NCBI GenBank assembly: GCA_943787175.1
Contig: CALSLK010000026.1
Location: 1 to 60,558 of the forward strand
Direction of reading: 5' to 3'
Source: an uncultured Alphaproteobacteria bacterium
GTDB lineage: Bacteria > Pseudomonadota > Alphaproteobacteria > SP197
DNA length: 60,558 nucleotides
Shown: one piece after another, positions 16,921-25,957 of the stretch
Layout: each line of letters begins with the position of its first letter
Numbering within the stretch: the first letter of the stretch is position 1
The notes under the pieces: generated by a model
What the model was told of the DNA's origin: nothing
The model's input: the letters and a program-made list of their open reading frames with translations, nothing else
The model's database searches: none
Translations under genes and position numbers: made by a program

Positions 16921-17829
16921 ATGCTTCTCGATATGCTGGTTCAGGATCTCTCGATTGATTTCGAACCCTTCACCATCTGCCGTGTGGGGGCACAAACAGG
17001 CCTCGACATGGGCAGGGTGGACAAGGCCGCCCTCCATTTTGTCACGTCCGGACATGGTATCCTGCGGGTTGATGGACGGGTTGTTCCGCTCGATCCCGGC
17101 GTTGTTCTCATCACCTATCCCGGTGCGCGCATCCAGGCACTTCCCCGCCATGCCGGGGCTTCCGCCCGTTTGTCGGTGATGCCCTGCAGGCCGGTTGGCG
17201 AATCACAGAGCGATGCTGAAGACCCCGATGACCTGGTCATGGTCTGTGGTGCGCTCGATGCACGCTATCGCAGTAGTCAGGGTCTGTTTGATCATCTCGA
17301 CAGGGCGCTCATCGAACGCCTCGCGCTGCAGGATGAGATTTGCAGCACGCTCTCGCTGGTTGTTGCTGAACTAGAAAATCAGCAGGCCGGCGCCCAGGCA
17401 ATGGTGCGATCCCTGCTGGAACGGTGCCTCATCCTGATCCTTCGCCGGGAGTGTCAGGGCGGCGACAACGACATACCCTGGCTTGCTGCGTTACGTGATG
17501 AGCGGATGTCGCGTGCCCTTGGTCTTCTGCGCACACGCATTACGGCGCCACCAAGTGTCGCGGAACTTGCGGCGACGGCGGGCATGGCGCGTTCCACTTT
17601 TTTGCGTCGCTTCCGCGAGACCTTTGGCCAGTCTCCGCGCACGCTTTCCGTCGGGTTTCGCATGGAAAGAGCGGCCACGATCCTGCGTACCAGCGATACA
17701 CCGATCAAATCCGTTGCGGCGCGTACAGGTTTCCAAAGCCGCAGCCATTTCAGCCGAAGTTTCCATCGGCGATTTGACCAGTCTCCGGATGCCTACCGTC
17801 GAAGCCTCAGAGCGGCACACCTGACCTGA
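16921..17829 (+). CDS. AraC family transcriptional regulator
   Basis: 302 residues, start ATG at 16921 with GGAGGTGGG upstream; longer frames upstream lack this signal. The N-terminal half is a cupin-like sensor (LHFVTSGHGILRVDGR...PLDPGVVLITYPG, about 35-75). The C-terminal hundred residues form the double helix-turn-helix of AraC proteins (PPSVAELAATAGMARSTFLRRFRETFG; IKSVAARTGFQSRSHFSRSF). The divergent position suggests it controls the exported cysteine hydrolase, perhaps in response to that enzyme's substrate. Inducer unknown. Confidence 0.9.
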   Translation: MLLDMLVQDLSIDFEPFTICRVGAQTGLDMGRVDKAALHFVTSGHGILRVDGRVVPLDPGVVLITYPGARIQALPRHAGASARLSVMPCRPVGESQSDAEDPDDLVMVCGALDARYRSSQGLFDHLDRALIERLALQDEICSTLSLVVAELENQQAGAQAMVRSLLERCLILILRRECQGGDNDIPWLAALRDERMSRALGLLRTRITAPPSVAELAATAGMARSTFLRRFRETFGQSPRTLSVGFRMERAATILRTSDTPIKSVAARTGFQSRSHFSRSFHRRFDQSPDAYRRSLRAAHLT

Positions 17830-17962
17830 CGCCATCCCGGTTCAGCGCGCGTGAACCCTGTCGGCTGAGTCAAAGCTTTCAACGCAGCCCGTCAGCGACC
17901 GGTTTCTGCATGATGTTCCTCATCACGCAGGCCGCGCTCAATCGATACGGACATGATTGCTA

Positions 17963-18997
17963 TCAGGCGCGGTACCGCCCGCCGGTATCGGGATCAATGC
18001 CGTGCATGGTGTCGATCAGGCGCATGGGCATGTTGACCTGTTTCAGCAGCAACCGGGCGTCCTCAGCCGGCGTGAACCGCCCGGTCACGGGGGATGATGG
18101 ATCAAAGATATTGCCTTCCATGGGAACGGCAAGCATCAGGTTTCCATACGCAAAGCCTGCCTGAAACTCCGCGCCGTCGAGCTGTTCCCCGAAACGCACC
18201 AGCGCGGTCATCATCGGCGCGGTCAGCAGCGCGTGCATGGTTTCTTGCGTCGTCGCGTGGACCACGAACCGGCGCGCAAAGTCCGGATGCCCGCGTACCT
18301 CCATCTGGCTTCCCGGTGGTCTGTGATAGTCGACCCGCCCGGACTCTTCGCCCTGCAGGATGGCAAGTGCGCCGTCAAAGGACTGCGGCACGACGATCTC
18401 GATCAGCAGGCCGTGAAACAACACATTACCTGGGCTGGTGCGCAGTTCTGCCTCTACCATACGAAAGGTCATGTCGTGGTGGCTGCCCTCAAAGTAATCT
18501 TCGGCCAGTGACGTGCGATAGGTCGGTAGCATGCCCAGGTCGACATACCGGTCATGATTGATGCGGCGTCCAGCGACCCGCTGGTAGGTCAGGCCTTTCA
18601 CATGAACACAGGTTGCCTCGACCAGCAGGTCGCGCAGAATACGGCCCGGAACCGTCAGCGGTCGCGCGCCGCGTCGCAACACCAGGTCAGCCAGAAGCAG
18701 CGTGATGAAGCCTGCAAAAATCTGAATGCTGAGATGGTTGCGCCCCGTCTCCCAATTCCAGATTCCAGTCCATAACAGGCCGATCAGGAAGAGTCCGATG
18801 ACGGGTCTGATCCACCGTTTCTGCTTTGCTGCCCGGTTCCAGGCGCGCGCCAACACGTTCAGACGGGGGACGACAATCTGTTCATAGATCGCGGCAAACC
18901 CCTCTTCGTGAGGGGCACGCTCGACAAAGACGCGCGGGTCGTTTGCGGCGATCGGGTCGGCGGGGATGTCTGGATTCTGGTCACGTATGCTGGGCAT
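17963..18997 (-). CDS. DUF3137 domain-containing membrane protein
   Basis: 344 residues from MPSIRDQNPDIP at 18997 (an in-frame ATG at 19030 is possible; neither has a strong ribosome binding site). A soluble N-terminus precedes two hydrophobic segments (about 70-85 and 92-108), followed by a long soluble domain typical of DUF3137. That domain includes YFEGSHHDMTFRMVEAEL, VLFHGLLIEI and a C-terminal segment LLKQVNMPMRLIDTM. Function of the family is unknown. It stands alone. Confidence 0.75.
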   Translation of the reverse strand: MPSIRDQNPDIPADPIAANDPRVFVERAPHEEGFAAIYEQIVVPRLNVLARAWNRAAKQKRWIRPVIGLFLIGLLWTGIWNWETGRNHLSIQIFAGFITLLLADLVLRRGARPLTVPGRILRDLLVEATCVHVKGLTYQRVAGRRINHDRYVDLGMLPTYRTSLAEDYFEGSHHDMTFRMVEAELRTSPGNVLFHGLLIEIVVPQSFDGALAILQGEESGRVDYHRPPGSQMEVRGHPDFARRFVVHATTQETMHALLTAPMMTALVRFGEQLDGAEFQAGFAYGNLMLAVPMEGNIFDPSSPVTGRFTPAEDARLLLKQVNMPMRLIDTMHGIDPDTGGRYRA

Positions 18998-19166
18998 GAT
19001 CAGGTCTCGTCGTGCCTGCGCAGAGAGCATCTGTGGTTTCTGTTCGCCAGTCGGGCCATGAAGAAAACCTGATGATGTGACGCCTTGCTTATAGCAGACA
19101 ACACCACTGCTTGAAGGTGCCTGGCTCAGGTATAGGATCACGCCCCGATCACTTGAGGTGTCCCTT

Positions 19167-20051
19167 ATGTCCCTGGAAGAAGCCGCCGCAAAAGCCGCAG
19201 GTCTGGCGTGCTGGAAAGGTCCCGTGGATCCGCAACCGGTTTCGGGCGGCAACACCAACACCAATTTCCGTATCAGCGATGGTGGTGAACGTTTCATGGT
19301 CCGTATCGGCGGCAACATCCCGGTCCACGGCATCAGGCGCACTTATGAAACCGCCTGCAGCCACGCCGCTCACGCTGCAGGCATCGCTCCGGAAGTGGTG
19401 TTTGCCGCAAAGGGTGCGCTGGTCATCCGCTGGATCGACGGCACGACGTTCGATGAGGCTGCTGTTCGCGATCCCGCCAACCGGGATCGCATCGTCGCCC
19501 TGCTACAGCGCCTCCATGCTGAAGGTGCACGCCACCTGCGCGGGCGCGCACCACTCTTCTGGGTCTTCCACGTCAACCGCGACTACGGTCATCGCATGAG
19601 GGATGATGACCACCGGCTCAAAGACATGGTCCCGCGTCTGATGGAGATCAACGAGACGCTGGAGCGCGCAGTTGGTCCCGTCGAGCTTGCGCTGTGCCAC
19701 AACGATCTGCTTGCCGCCAACTTCATCGATGACGGGGACCGCCTCTGGCTCCTTGACTGGGAATATGCCGGTTACGATTCCACGCTCTTCGACCTTGCCA
19801 ACCTGGCTTCCAACAGCCTGTTCGATACGGCAGCGCAGGCCGATCTTCTCACCAGCTATTTCGGCGCACCGCCGGCTGCCGATTTTCTCCACCGTCTGGG
19901 CGCGATGATGTGCGCCTCGCTCCTGCGCGAAGCCATGTGGAGCATGGTCCAGGAGGTCCACTCCAGTCTCGATTTCGATTTCCTTGCCTACACGGCCGAA
20001 AACCTGGAGCGGTTCGAAAACGCGCTCATCGCCTGGCGTGCTTCTGCCTGA
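19167..20051 (+). CDS. Choline/ethanolamine kinase-like phosphotransferase
   Basis: 294 residues, ATG at 19167 with TTGAGG upstream (a GTG nine bases earlier is possible). It contains the APH/choline-kinase catalytic loop HNDLLAANF (178-186), the metal site LLDWEYAG (195-202) and the FWVFHVNRDYGHRMRDD segment shared with its paralogue at 25046. LicA-type relatives phosphorylate choline, ethanolamine or related amino alcohols with ATP. It sits beside a DeoR regulator and opens the region with the quaternary-amine importer, so a substrate delivered by that importer is likely. Confidence 0.85.
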   Translation: MSLEEAAAKAAGLACWKGPVDPQPVSGGNTNTNFRISDGGERFMVRIGGNIPVHGIRRTYETACSHAAHAAGIAPEVVFAAKGALVIRWIDGTTFDEAAVRDPANRDRIVALLQRLHAEGARHLRGRAPLFWVFHVNRDYGHRMRDDDHRLKDMVPRLMEINETLERAVGPVELALCHNDLLAANFIDDGDRLWLLDWEYAGYDSTLFDLANLASNSLFDTAAQADLLTSYFGAPPAADFLHRLGAMMCASLLREAMWSMVQEVHSSLDFDFLAYTAENLERFENALIAWRASA

Positions 20052-20057
20052 GACCGG

Positions 20058-20819
20058 TCAGCCAGCGATCACCAGCACCACGCCGGCCGCTTCGATGGCA
20101 TCGGCGGTTTCTCGCGGTAGCTCACGGTCGGTAATCACCACGTCGATCTGATCCAGCCCGGCGAACCGCACCGGTGCGCGGCGCGCAAACTTCGTATGGT
20201 CGGCCACCACGATGGCACGTTCGGCATGGGCAATGACCGCAGTGGAAAAGTCGGCTTCAGCGACATGGTGATCCATCAGGCCGATCACAGGATCCAGTGC
20301 ACCGATCGACAGGATCGCGCTGTGCGCCTGAAATTGCTCGATGTAGCCGATGGCGTGATGTCCCAGCACCGCGCCATCGTCGGCACGCAACTCACCTCCG
20401 GCCATGTAGACCCGGTTGCCCTGCCCGACGGCCAGGGTGCGTGCAATGTCGGTGGAGTTCGTCACCACCAGCAGGTCGCGCAGGTCCGCCATGGCCTGGG
20501 CGACATAGGTTGTTGTGGTTCCGGTATCGAGAATCACGGTCTCGCCGGGCGAAATCAGCTCGGCGGCGGCCCGTGCAATGGCGCGTTTGGCCTGGGCGCG
20601 TTCGCCCATGCGCAGACGAAAGGCGGTCTCGCGCAGCGGATCGGGCAGGGCGACCCCGCCATGGACCTTGCGCACCAAGCCGCGTCCGGCCAGATGGCGG
20701 ATATCCCTGCGGATCGTTTCGTCCGAAACCCCAAGGCTCACCGCCAGATCGGCGATGCCTGCGACTCCTTTGGTTTCCACGGCAGCCACAATGGCGTTTT
20801 GTCGTTCCGTTGCGTGCAT
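20058..20819 (-). CDS. DeoR/GlpR family transcriptional repressor
   Basis: About 253 residues from MHATERQ at 20819, with GTGAGG upstream. The N-terminal DeoR winged helix is clear (RQNAIVAAVETKGVAGIADLAV, SDETIRRDIRHLAGRGLVRKVHGG). The C-terminal sensor domain contains ETVILDTGTTTTYVAQAM and a DHTKF motif. DeoR repressors usually bind a phosphorylated sugar or polyol. Here the flanking genes are two phosphotransferases, so a phosphorylated amino alcohol is a reasonable inferred ligand. It is divergent from the importer operon and probably represses it. Confidence 0.9.
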   Translation of the reverse strand: MHATERQNAIVAAVETKGVAGIADLAVSLGVSDETIRRDIRHLAGRGLVRKVHGGVALPDPLRETAFRLRMGERAQAKRAIARAAAELISPGETVILDTGTTTTYVAQAMADLRDLLVVTNSTDIARTLAVGQGNRVYMAGGELRADDGAVLGHHAIGYIEQFQAHSAILSIGALDPVIGLMDHHVAEADFSTAVIAHAERAIVVADHTKFARRAPVRFAGLDQIDVVITDRELPRETADAIEAAGVVLVIAG

Positions 20820-20987
20820 GGATTGCCTCACCATTGCGTGAGTTTGTGTGGATTTCACTCAATTCTACATGGGGTTCTGTTGATGTGTGTGGTTTTTTCT
20901 TGTTTGCGATGGATATTGCGCGTTTCATATGGGCAAGCGCCAGTCGGTTCCGGCTGAAGCGCTGCTGGGAAACAAGGGGAAGAACCA
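20820..20987. promoter_or_regulatory. Divergent regulatory region between DeoR repressor and importer operon
   Basis: A T/G-rich stretch with two copies of TGTGTGG (20845-20851 and 20886-20892, 41 bp apart) and a TGAGT/ACTCA inverted pair (20839-20843, 20857-20861). These are candidate DeoR operators. A promoter for the binding-protein gene is expected near 20890-20960. Confidence 0.35.
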
Positions 20988-20997
20988 ATGAAAAAAA

Positions 20998-21948
20998 ATG
21001 ATGCATGCGGCCGTTGCAGCAGGCGCGTTTGTCATGGCCTCGGCCATGCCTGCGCTTGCGCAAGCGCCGGAAAGCGATGAGCCGATTATCCTGACACTGC
21101 ACGATTGGTCGGGCCAGTACATCACCACGACGATCATGGGTAACGTGCTGAAGTCTATGGGTTACAACGTCGAATACGTCCAGGCCGATTACCTTGCGCA
21201 GTTTGCAGGCATCGAGACGGGCGATCTGACCGTCGCCATGGAGCTTTGGGACACCACAGCGGCTGAAGCGCTGGCCGCTTCGGTTGCAACCGGCAACACC
21301 GTCGATCTGGGCGAGACCGGGATGCAGGCCAAGGAAGAATGGTGGTACCCGATCTACATGAAAGAGCAGTGCCCTGGTCTGCCCGACTGGCAGGCGCTGA
21401 ACGCTTGTGCTGAACTCTTTTCCACACCAGAAACAGGCTCGAAAGGCCGTTACCTCGGTGGCCCCGTGACCTGGGGTGGCTGGGATGACGAACGTGTCGA
21501 AGCCCTGGACATGGACTTCGAGGTCATCCACGCCGGTACCGATGCGGCGCTCTTTGCTGAACTGGAATCGGCCTATCAGCGCAAGGCTCCGTTCCTGGGT
21601 TGGGTCTATGCCCCCCATTGGGCACCTGCCAAGTATGAAGGCGAGTGGGTCGAATTCCCGCCCTATTCGGCCGAGTGCTACAACGATCCTTCCGTCGGCC
21701 TGAACCCCGACATGGCCTATGACTGCGGCAAGCCAAGCGGTCTGGTCAGGAAAGCTGGCTGGGCCGGTGGTGAAGAGGTCTGGCCTTGCGCTTACGAGGC
21801 CATCCGCGCCTTCCGTATCGACAACGGCGCCATGGGTGAACTCGTGGCCCAGGTCGATCTTGAAGGCATGTCCGTCGATGATGCCGTCAATGGCTGGATG
21901 GATGCCAACGAGGCAACCTGGCAGTCCTGGACGACTTGCGGTAGCTGA
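20998..21948 (+). CDS. Glycine betaine/choline-type ABC transporter substrate-binding protein
   Basis: About 316 residues. A signal peptide (AAVAAGAFVMASAMPALAQA) precedes an OpuAC-type binding domain, with LHDWSGQYITTTIMGNVLKS near the start and TGMQAKEEWWYPIYMKE in the hinge region. Trp and Tyr residues suitable for a cation-binding aromatic cage are frequent. The best ribosome binding site (GGGGAAG) serves an ATG at 20988, but eight A residues follow it and put that start out of frame; with seven the protein would begin MKKMMHAA. Either the start is 20998 or the A-run has one extra base. Substrate probably a trimethylammonium compound. Confidence 0.88.
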   Translation: MMHAAVAAGAFVMASAMPALAQAPESDEPIILTLHDWSGQYITTTIMGNVLKSMGYNVEYVQADYLAQFAGIETGDLTVAMELWDTTAAEALAASVATGNTVDLGETGMQAKEEWWYPIYMKEQCPGLPDWQALNACAELFSTPETGSKGRYLGGPVTWGGWDDERVEALDMDFEVIHAGTDAALFAELESAYQRKAPFLGWVYAPHWAPAKYEGEWVEFPPYSAECYNDPSVGLNPDMAYDCGKPSGLVRKAGWAGGEEVWPCAYEAIRAFRIDNGAMGELVAQVDLEGMSVDDAVNGWMDANEATWQSWTTCGS

Positions 21949-21962
21949 GACTTGACGTAGCG

Positions 21963-22005
21963 GAGGCTCCGGTGCGTGCGCGTGCCGGAGCCTCTTCCAT
22001 TTTCT
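21963..22005 (+). terminator. Intercistronic hairpin between binding-protein and ATPase genes
   Basis: GAGGCTCCGG (21963-21972) pairs exactly with CCGGAGCCTC (21985-21994), followed by TTCCATTTTCT. It lies 15 bp after the binding-protein stop and before the ATPase start. Such hairpins allow partial termination or protect the upstream mRNA, giving more binding protein than membrane components. Confidence 0.6.
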
Positions 22006-22022
22006 GACCACGGGCCGTTGCC

Positions 22023-23056
22023 ATGACCGTCAAGAGCGGAACAATCAAGCTCGCCTGCAAGGGTGTCTGGAAACTCTTTGGTGATCATGCAGAGCGCCTG
22101 CTCGCGACCACCGGCGGCGCTCCCGATGATGAGGCCCTGCGCCAGGCCGGTGTCATCGGTGCTGTGCGTGACGCCAGCCTGGAGGTCCACGAGGGCGAGA
22201 TCTTCATCATCATGGGGCTCTCGGGCTCGGGCAAATCGACGCTGGTGCGCTGTCTGCTCGCGTCTGATCGAACCGACCGCGGGCGAGGTTCTCTTCGAGG
22301 GCCAGGATCTGCTCCAGGCCAACGAGCGCGAGCTGATGGATATCCGCCGCCACAAGATGGGCATGGTGTTTCAGCACTTTGCTTTGCTCCCCCACCTTTC
22401 GGTTCTCGGCAACGTTGCTTTCCCGCTCGAGATTCAGGGTATCGGACCGCGCAACCCGTGAAGCGCGCGCCATCGAAATGATCGACCTGGTCGGTCTCAA
22501 GGGCCGCGAGGACTACTATCCGCGCGAACTCTCCGGTGGCCAGCAACAGCGTGTCGGTATTGCGCGCAGCCTGGCCGTGGGGCCTGATATCTGGTTTCTC
22601 GACGAACCGTTCTCCGCGCTTGATCCGCTCATCCGGCGTGAGATGCAGGATGAGTTCCTGCGCCTCCAAAGCGTGCTGAAAAAGACCATTGTCTTCATCA
22701 CCCATGATTTCGACGAAGCGATCCGTCTGGCCGACCGGATCGCCATCATGCAGGACGGCGCCATCATCCAGACCGGTACGCCCGAAGAAGTCGTGACCCA
22801 TCCCGCGACGTCCTACGTCGCAGAATTCACGCGTGATGTGCCGCGCGCCAAGGTCGTCTCGGCCGGCGTCCTGGCGCGGCCTGGTGAAGCAGGCCAGGTT
22901 CGCGTGCCGGCCAGCGCCCGTATCGGTGATGTTGCAGGGCGTGTCATTGATGAGGACAAGCCTGTCGGCGTTGATGGTGCCGACGGTTCGCCTCTGGGCG
23001 TGCTGCATCGCCAGGACGTCCTTGATATCTTGCTCGGGCGGGAGCCGCAGCAGTGA
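22023..23056 (+). pseudogene. Quaternary-amine ABC transporter ATPase (ProV/OpuAA-like), two frameshifts
   Basis: The N-terminal frame carries [18 protein letters not shown] and Walker [10 protein letters not shown]. The frame shifts near 22262 into [14 protein letters not shown]...[18 protein letters not shown] and again near 22445-22460 into AIEMIDLVGLKGREDYYPRE. The last part holds the signature LSGGQQQRVGIARSL, Walker B IWFLDEPFSALDP, HDFDEA and a CBS-like tail. All ATPase motifs are present once, in order. One-base sequence errors are more likely than decay because binding protein and permease are intact. The TGA at 23054-23056 overlaps the permease GTG (GTGA), showing translational coupling. 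Confidence 0.85.
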
Positions 23057-25059
23057 CCGCAGCGTCACTTGAGGGCGCAAAGCCGCGCAGGCGCTCTCTT
23101 GGTGCCTTGCCGTACTGGCTTGCGGCCGCCGTTCTGGCCGGCCTAGCCTACAGGCTATCCGATTACCTGCCCGAATGGGCGGTGGAGTATCCCAGGTCCT
23201 GGCGGCTTCCCATCGAGCCTTGGATCAGTGCTGCAATGAAGTGGCTGATCAACGATGCGACCTTCGGGCTTTTCACCTTCCAGGAATTCACCCGCTCGAT
23301 CGCATGGCTCTTTGGCTGGCTGCTCGAAGCTGCCTACGGCCTGCTTGCAGAGGGTTTCACCTTCGGCAAGGGCGAGGATGCACTCCACATCCCTCATGTC
23401 TCCTGGCTGGCGCTGATTGTCGTTTTGTTCATGTTCGCGCGTCAGGTCAGCGGTCGCAGGCTGGCTCTGTTCATTGCGTTCTGCTTTGGCTATCTCGCGG
23501 TCTTCGGCCAGTGGTCGAGCGCCATGGTCACGCTCGCCTCAATCGTCATTTCCGTGCCCTTCGGTGTGCTTGCCGGTCTGCTCGTCGGCATCGCGGCCTA
23601 TCGCAGTCCCTGGGTCGAAAAAGCTGTCAGGCCCATCCTCGACCTGATGCAGACGGTTCCGGTCTTTGCCTACCTTGTGCCGATTCTCTTCCTGTTCGGC
23701 TTTGGTCCGGTTGCCGCCATGATCGCAACCATGATCTATGCCGCCCCGCCCATGGTGCGTCTCACCGTGCTGGCACTTCGCGGTGTGCCCGAAGAGATCC
23801 AGGAATATGGCCGCATGGCCGGCTGTTCAAAACGCCAGCACATGTGGAAGGTCATGATACCGGCGGCAAAGTCCGGCCTGCTTGTCGGACTCAACCAGGT
23901 CGTCATGCTTTCGCTCAACCTGGTGATCATCGCCTCGATGATCGGCGCAGGCGGTTTGGGCTTCGACGTGCTGCACGCGCTGCGTCGCCTGGCGATCGGC
24001 GAAGGTCTGGAGGCCGGCATTGCTATCACGCTGCTCGCGATCGCACTGGACCGGCTCAGCCAGGCCGCCGCAAACAGGCCGCCGCAGGCCCCTGGCAACG
24101 TCCGCGGTGGCACCTGGATTGCGCGCAACCGTCTGGCGGTCATCGCGTTCGCCCTGCTTGCCGGCTCCATTGCTGCGGGCGCTCTGGTGCCGGCTGTCGC
24201 GACCTACCCAGAGGCCTGGACCGTGACCACGGGCAAGTTCTGGGATCGTGTCGTCGAATGGCTCAACATCAATCTGTTTGATACCATCACGATCGTGAAG
24301 ACCTGGCTGCTCGTGAACATCATGCTGCCGGTCAAGGGCTTCATGGTCGGCCTTCCCTGGCCGGTGTTGCTGGGCGTTCTTGCCTTTGCCGGGTGGCGTT
24401 TGGGCGGCTGGCGTCTGGCCCTGCTGCCGCTGGCACTGGGCGCGTTCGTGCTGCTCACGGGTAACTGGGAAAAGGCCATGATCACGGTCTACCTGTGCGG
24501 CCTTTCCGTTGTGATCGCCGCCATGACCGGCATTCCGCTGGGAATCTGGGCCACCAGCAGTCGCAGGCGTACCGGGGCCACGCTTGCGGTCATCGACACG
24601 CTGCAGACACTGCCTTCCTTCGTTTATCTCATCCCGGTCATCATGCTGTTCAGCGTCGGCGACTTCTCGGCGATGATCGCGGTCGTTGCCTTCGCTCTCG
24701 CGCCAGCCGTTCGCTACACCATCCATGGCCTCAATCAGGTTCCCGAACATCTCATCGAAGCAGGTCGCGCCCAGGGCTGCAGCCGCAGCCAGATACTCTG
24801 GAAAATCCGCATGCCGCTGGCGCTGCCGGAAATCATGTTGGGCATCAATCAGACCATGATGATGGCGCTTTCCATGCTGGTGATCACATCACTGGTGGGC
24901 ACCCGTGACCTGGGCCAGGAGGTTTTCATCGCACTGGCCAAGGCCGACACCGGTCAGGGCATCGTTGCGGGCCTCTGCGTTGCCTTCATCGCCATCACCG
25001 CCGACCGCCTGATCCAGGCCTGGAGCCAACGGCGCAAAAAGGAACTTGGAATTGTCTGA
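23053..25059 (+). CDS. Duplicated ABC permease for quaternary amines (two ProW-like modules in one chain)
   Basis: 668 residues starting at the GTG that overlaps the ATPase stop. It contains two binding-protein-dependent transport modules. The first (about 130-330) has LDLMQTVPVFAYLVPILF and EYGRMAGCSKRQHMWKVMIP. The second (about 460-655) has IDTLQTLPSFVYLIPVIMLF and EAGRAQGCSRSQILWKIRMP. Each includes the EAA loop that docks on the ATPase. Most ProW/OpuAB proteins have one module and homodimerise, so this chain would supply both halves of the pore. Confidence 0.88.
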   Translation: MTAASLEGAKPRRRSLGALPYWLAAAVLAGLAYRLSDYLPEWAVEYPRSWRLPIEPWISAAMKWLINDATFGLFTFQEFTRSIAWLFGWLLEAAYGLLAEGFTFGKGEDALHIPHVSWLALIVVLFMFARQVSGRRLALFIAFCFGYLAVFGQWSSAMVTLASIVISVPFGVLAGLLVGIAAYRSPWVEKAVRPILDLMQTVPVFAYLVPILFLFGFGPVAAMIATMIYAAPPMVRLTVLALRGVPEEIQEYGRMAGCSKRQHMWKVMIPAAKSGLLVGLNQVVMLSLNLVIIASMIGAGGLGFDVLHALRRLAIGEGLEAGIAITLLAIALDRLSQAAANRPPQAPGNVRGGTWIARNRLAVIAFALLAGSIAAGALVPAVATYPEAWTVTTGKFWDRVVEWLNINLFDTITIVKTWLLVNIMLPVKGFMVGLPWPVLLGVLAFAGWRLGGWRLALLPLALGAFVLLTGNWEKAMITVYLCGLSVVIAAMTGIPLGIWATSSRRRTGATLAVIDTLQTLPSFVYLIPVIMLFSVGDFSAMIAVVAFALAPAVRYTIHGLNQVPEHLIEAGRAQGCSRSQILWKIRMPLALPEIMLGINQTMMMALSMLVITSLVGTRDLGQEVFIALAKADTGQGIVAGLCVAFIAITADRLIQAWSQRRKKELGIV

Positions 25060-25957
25060 CGTGACCCATGCCAACCCGCTTGAAACCGCGCGCCGCCGGG
25101 CCGCTGGCCTCTCCTTCCGGACAGGTCCCGTCACACCTGAGCCTTTGGGTGACGGCATCACCAACGTCAATTTCAAGGTGATTGACGATGGCGTCCCGTA
25201 TTTCGTGCGCATCGGTGGCGACATCCCCGAACACGGCATCACGCGCAGTGCAGAGATTGCCAGCAGCCGTGCTGCCATCGGTGCCGGTGTTGCACCGGCC
25301 CTGCTTCATATCGAACCGGGCGCACAGGTCACGCAGTTCATCGAAGGCAAGACCTTTGGTGAGGAAGACGTGCGCGACCAGGCCAACCTTGAGCGCCTTC
25401 TGCCGGTCATCAAACGTCTGCACCATGAAGCGCCCAATCATGTGCGTGGCGCAGCACCCCTGTTCTGGGTCTTCCATGTGCTGCGTGATTACGCGGGCCG
25501 CATGCGCGATGACGGACATCGTCTGGCCGACAGCCTGCCGGGATTGATGACCCTTGCCGGTGAACTCGAAGAGGCTGTGGGTGATATCCGCCTGGTCTTT
25601 GGCCACAACGATCTTCTGCCCGCCAATGTCATCAATGACGGTTCGCGCATCTGGCTCATCGATTGGGAGTATGCCGGGTTCAACTCTCCGCTCTTTGATC
25701 TCGGTGGCCTTGCTTCCAACAACCAGCTGTCACCCCAACAGGAACGCTGGATGCTTGATGCCTATTTCGAGCGTGAGCCCGACGACCATCTGATGCACCG
25801 CTATGGCGCCATGAAATGTGCCTCGCTCCAGCGTGAAGCGATGTGGAGCATGATCCAGGAAACCTATTCCACCCTCGATTTCGATTATCGCGCCTACACG
25901 GCGGAGAATCTCGATCGCTTTGAAAATGCACTGACCGATTGGCGGAACACGGCATGA
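25046..25957 (+). CDS. Second choline/ethanolamine kinase-like phosphotransferase
   Basis: About 303 residues. It overlaps the permease end, and the start is uncertain: TTG at 25046 (AAAAAGGA upstream), TTG at 25052 or GTG at 25061. It is paralogous to the protein at 19167, sharing PLFWVFHV-RDYAGRMRDD, GHNDLLPANVI, LIDWEYAGFNSPLFDL and REAMWSMIQE. The catalytic Asp of HNDLLPAN and the metal Asp of DWEYAG are intact. Its place between the permease and the dehydrogenase, with overlaps at both ends, indicates one operon and a role in processing the imported compound. Confidence 0.85.
   Translation: MELSDVTHANPLETARRRAAGLSFRTGPVTPEPLGDGITNVNFKVIDDGVPYFVRIGGDIPEHGITRSAEIASSRAAIGAGVAPALLHIEPGAQVTQFIEGKTFGEEDVRDQANLERLLPVIKRLHHEAPNHVRGAAPLFWVFHVLRDYAGRMRDDGHRLADSLPGLMTLAGELEEAVGDIRLVFGHNDLLPANVINDGSRIWLIDWEYAGFNSPLFDLGGLASNNQLSPQQERWMLDAYFEREPDDHLMHRYGAMKCASLQREAMWSMIQETYSTLDFDYRAYTAENLDRFENALTDWRNTA

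Noticed and set aside
20392..22011. 539-codon open frame on the minus strand opposite the substrate-binding protein gene
   Set aside because: It lies antisense to a clearly conserved gene and partly opposite the DeoR gene; its residues are low-complexity Arg/Ala/Gly typical of GC-rich shadow frames, and no motif is visible.
22262..22460. Programmed frameshifting in the ABC ATPase gene
   Set aside because: No slippery heptamer or downstream stem is apparent at the breaks, and the same kind of break occurs in many unrelated genes in the window, so sequence error is the simpler explanation.
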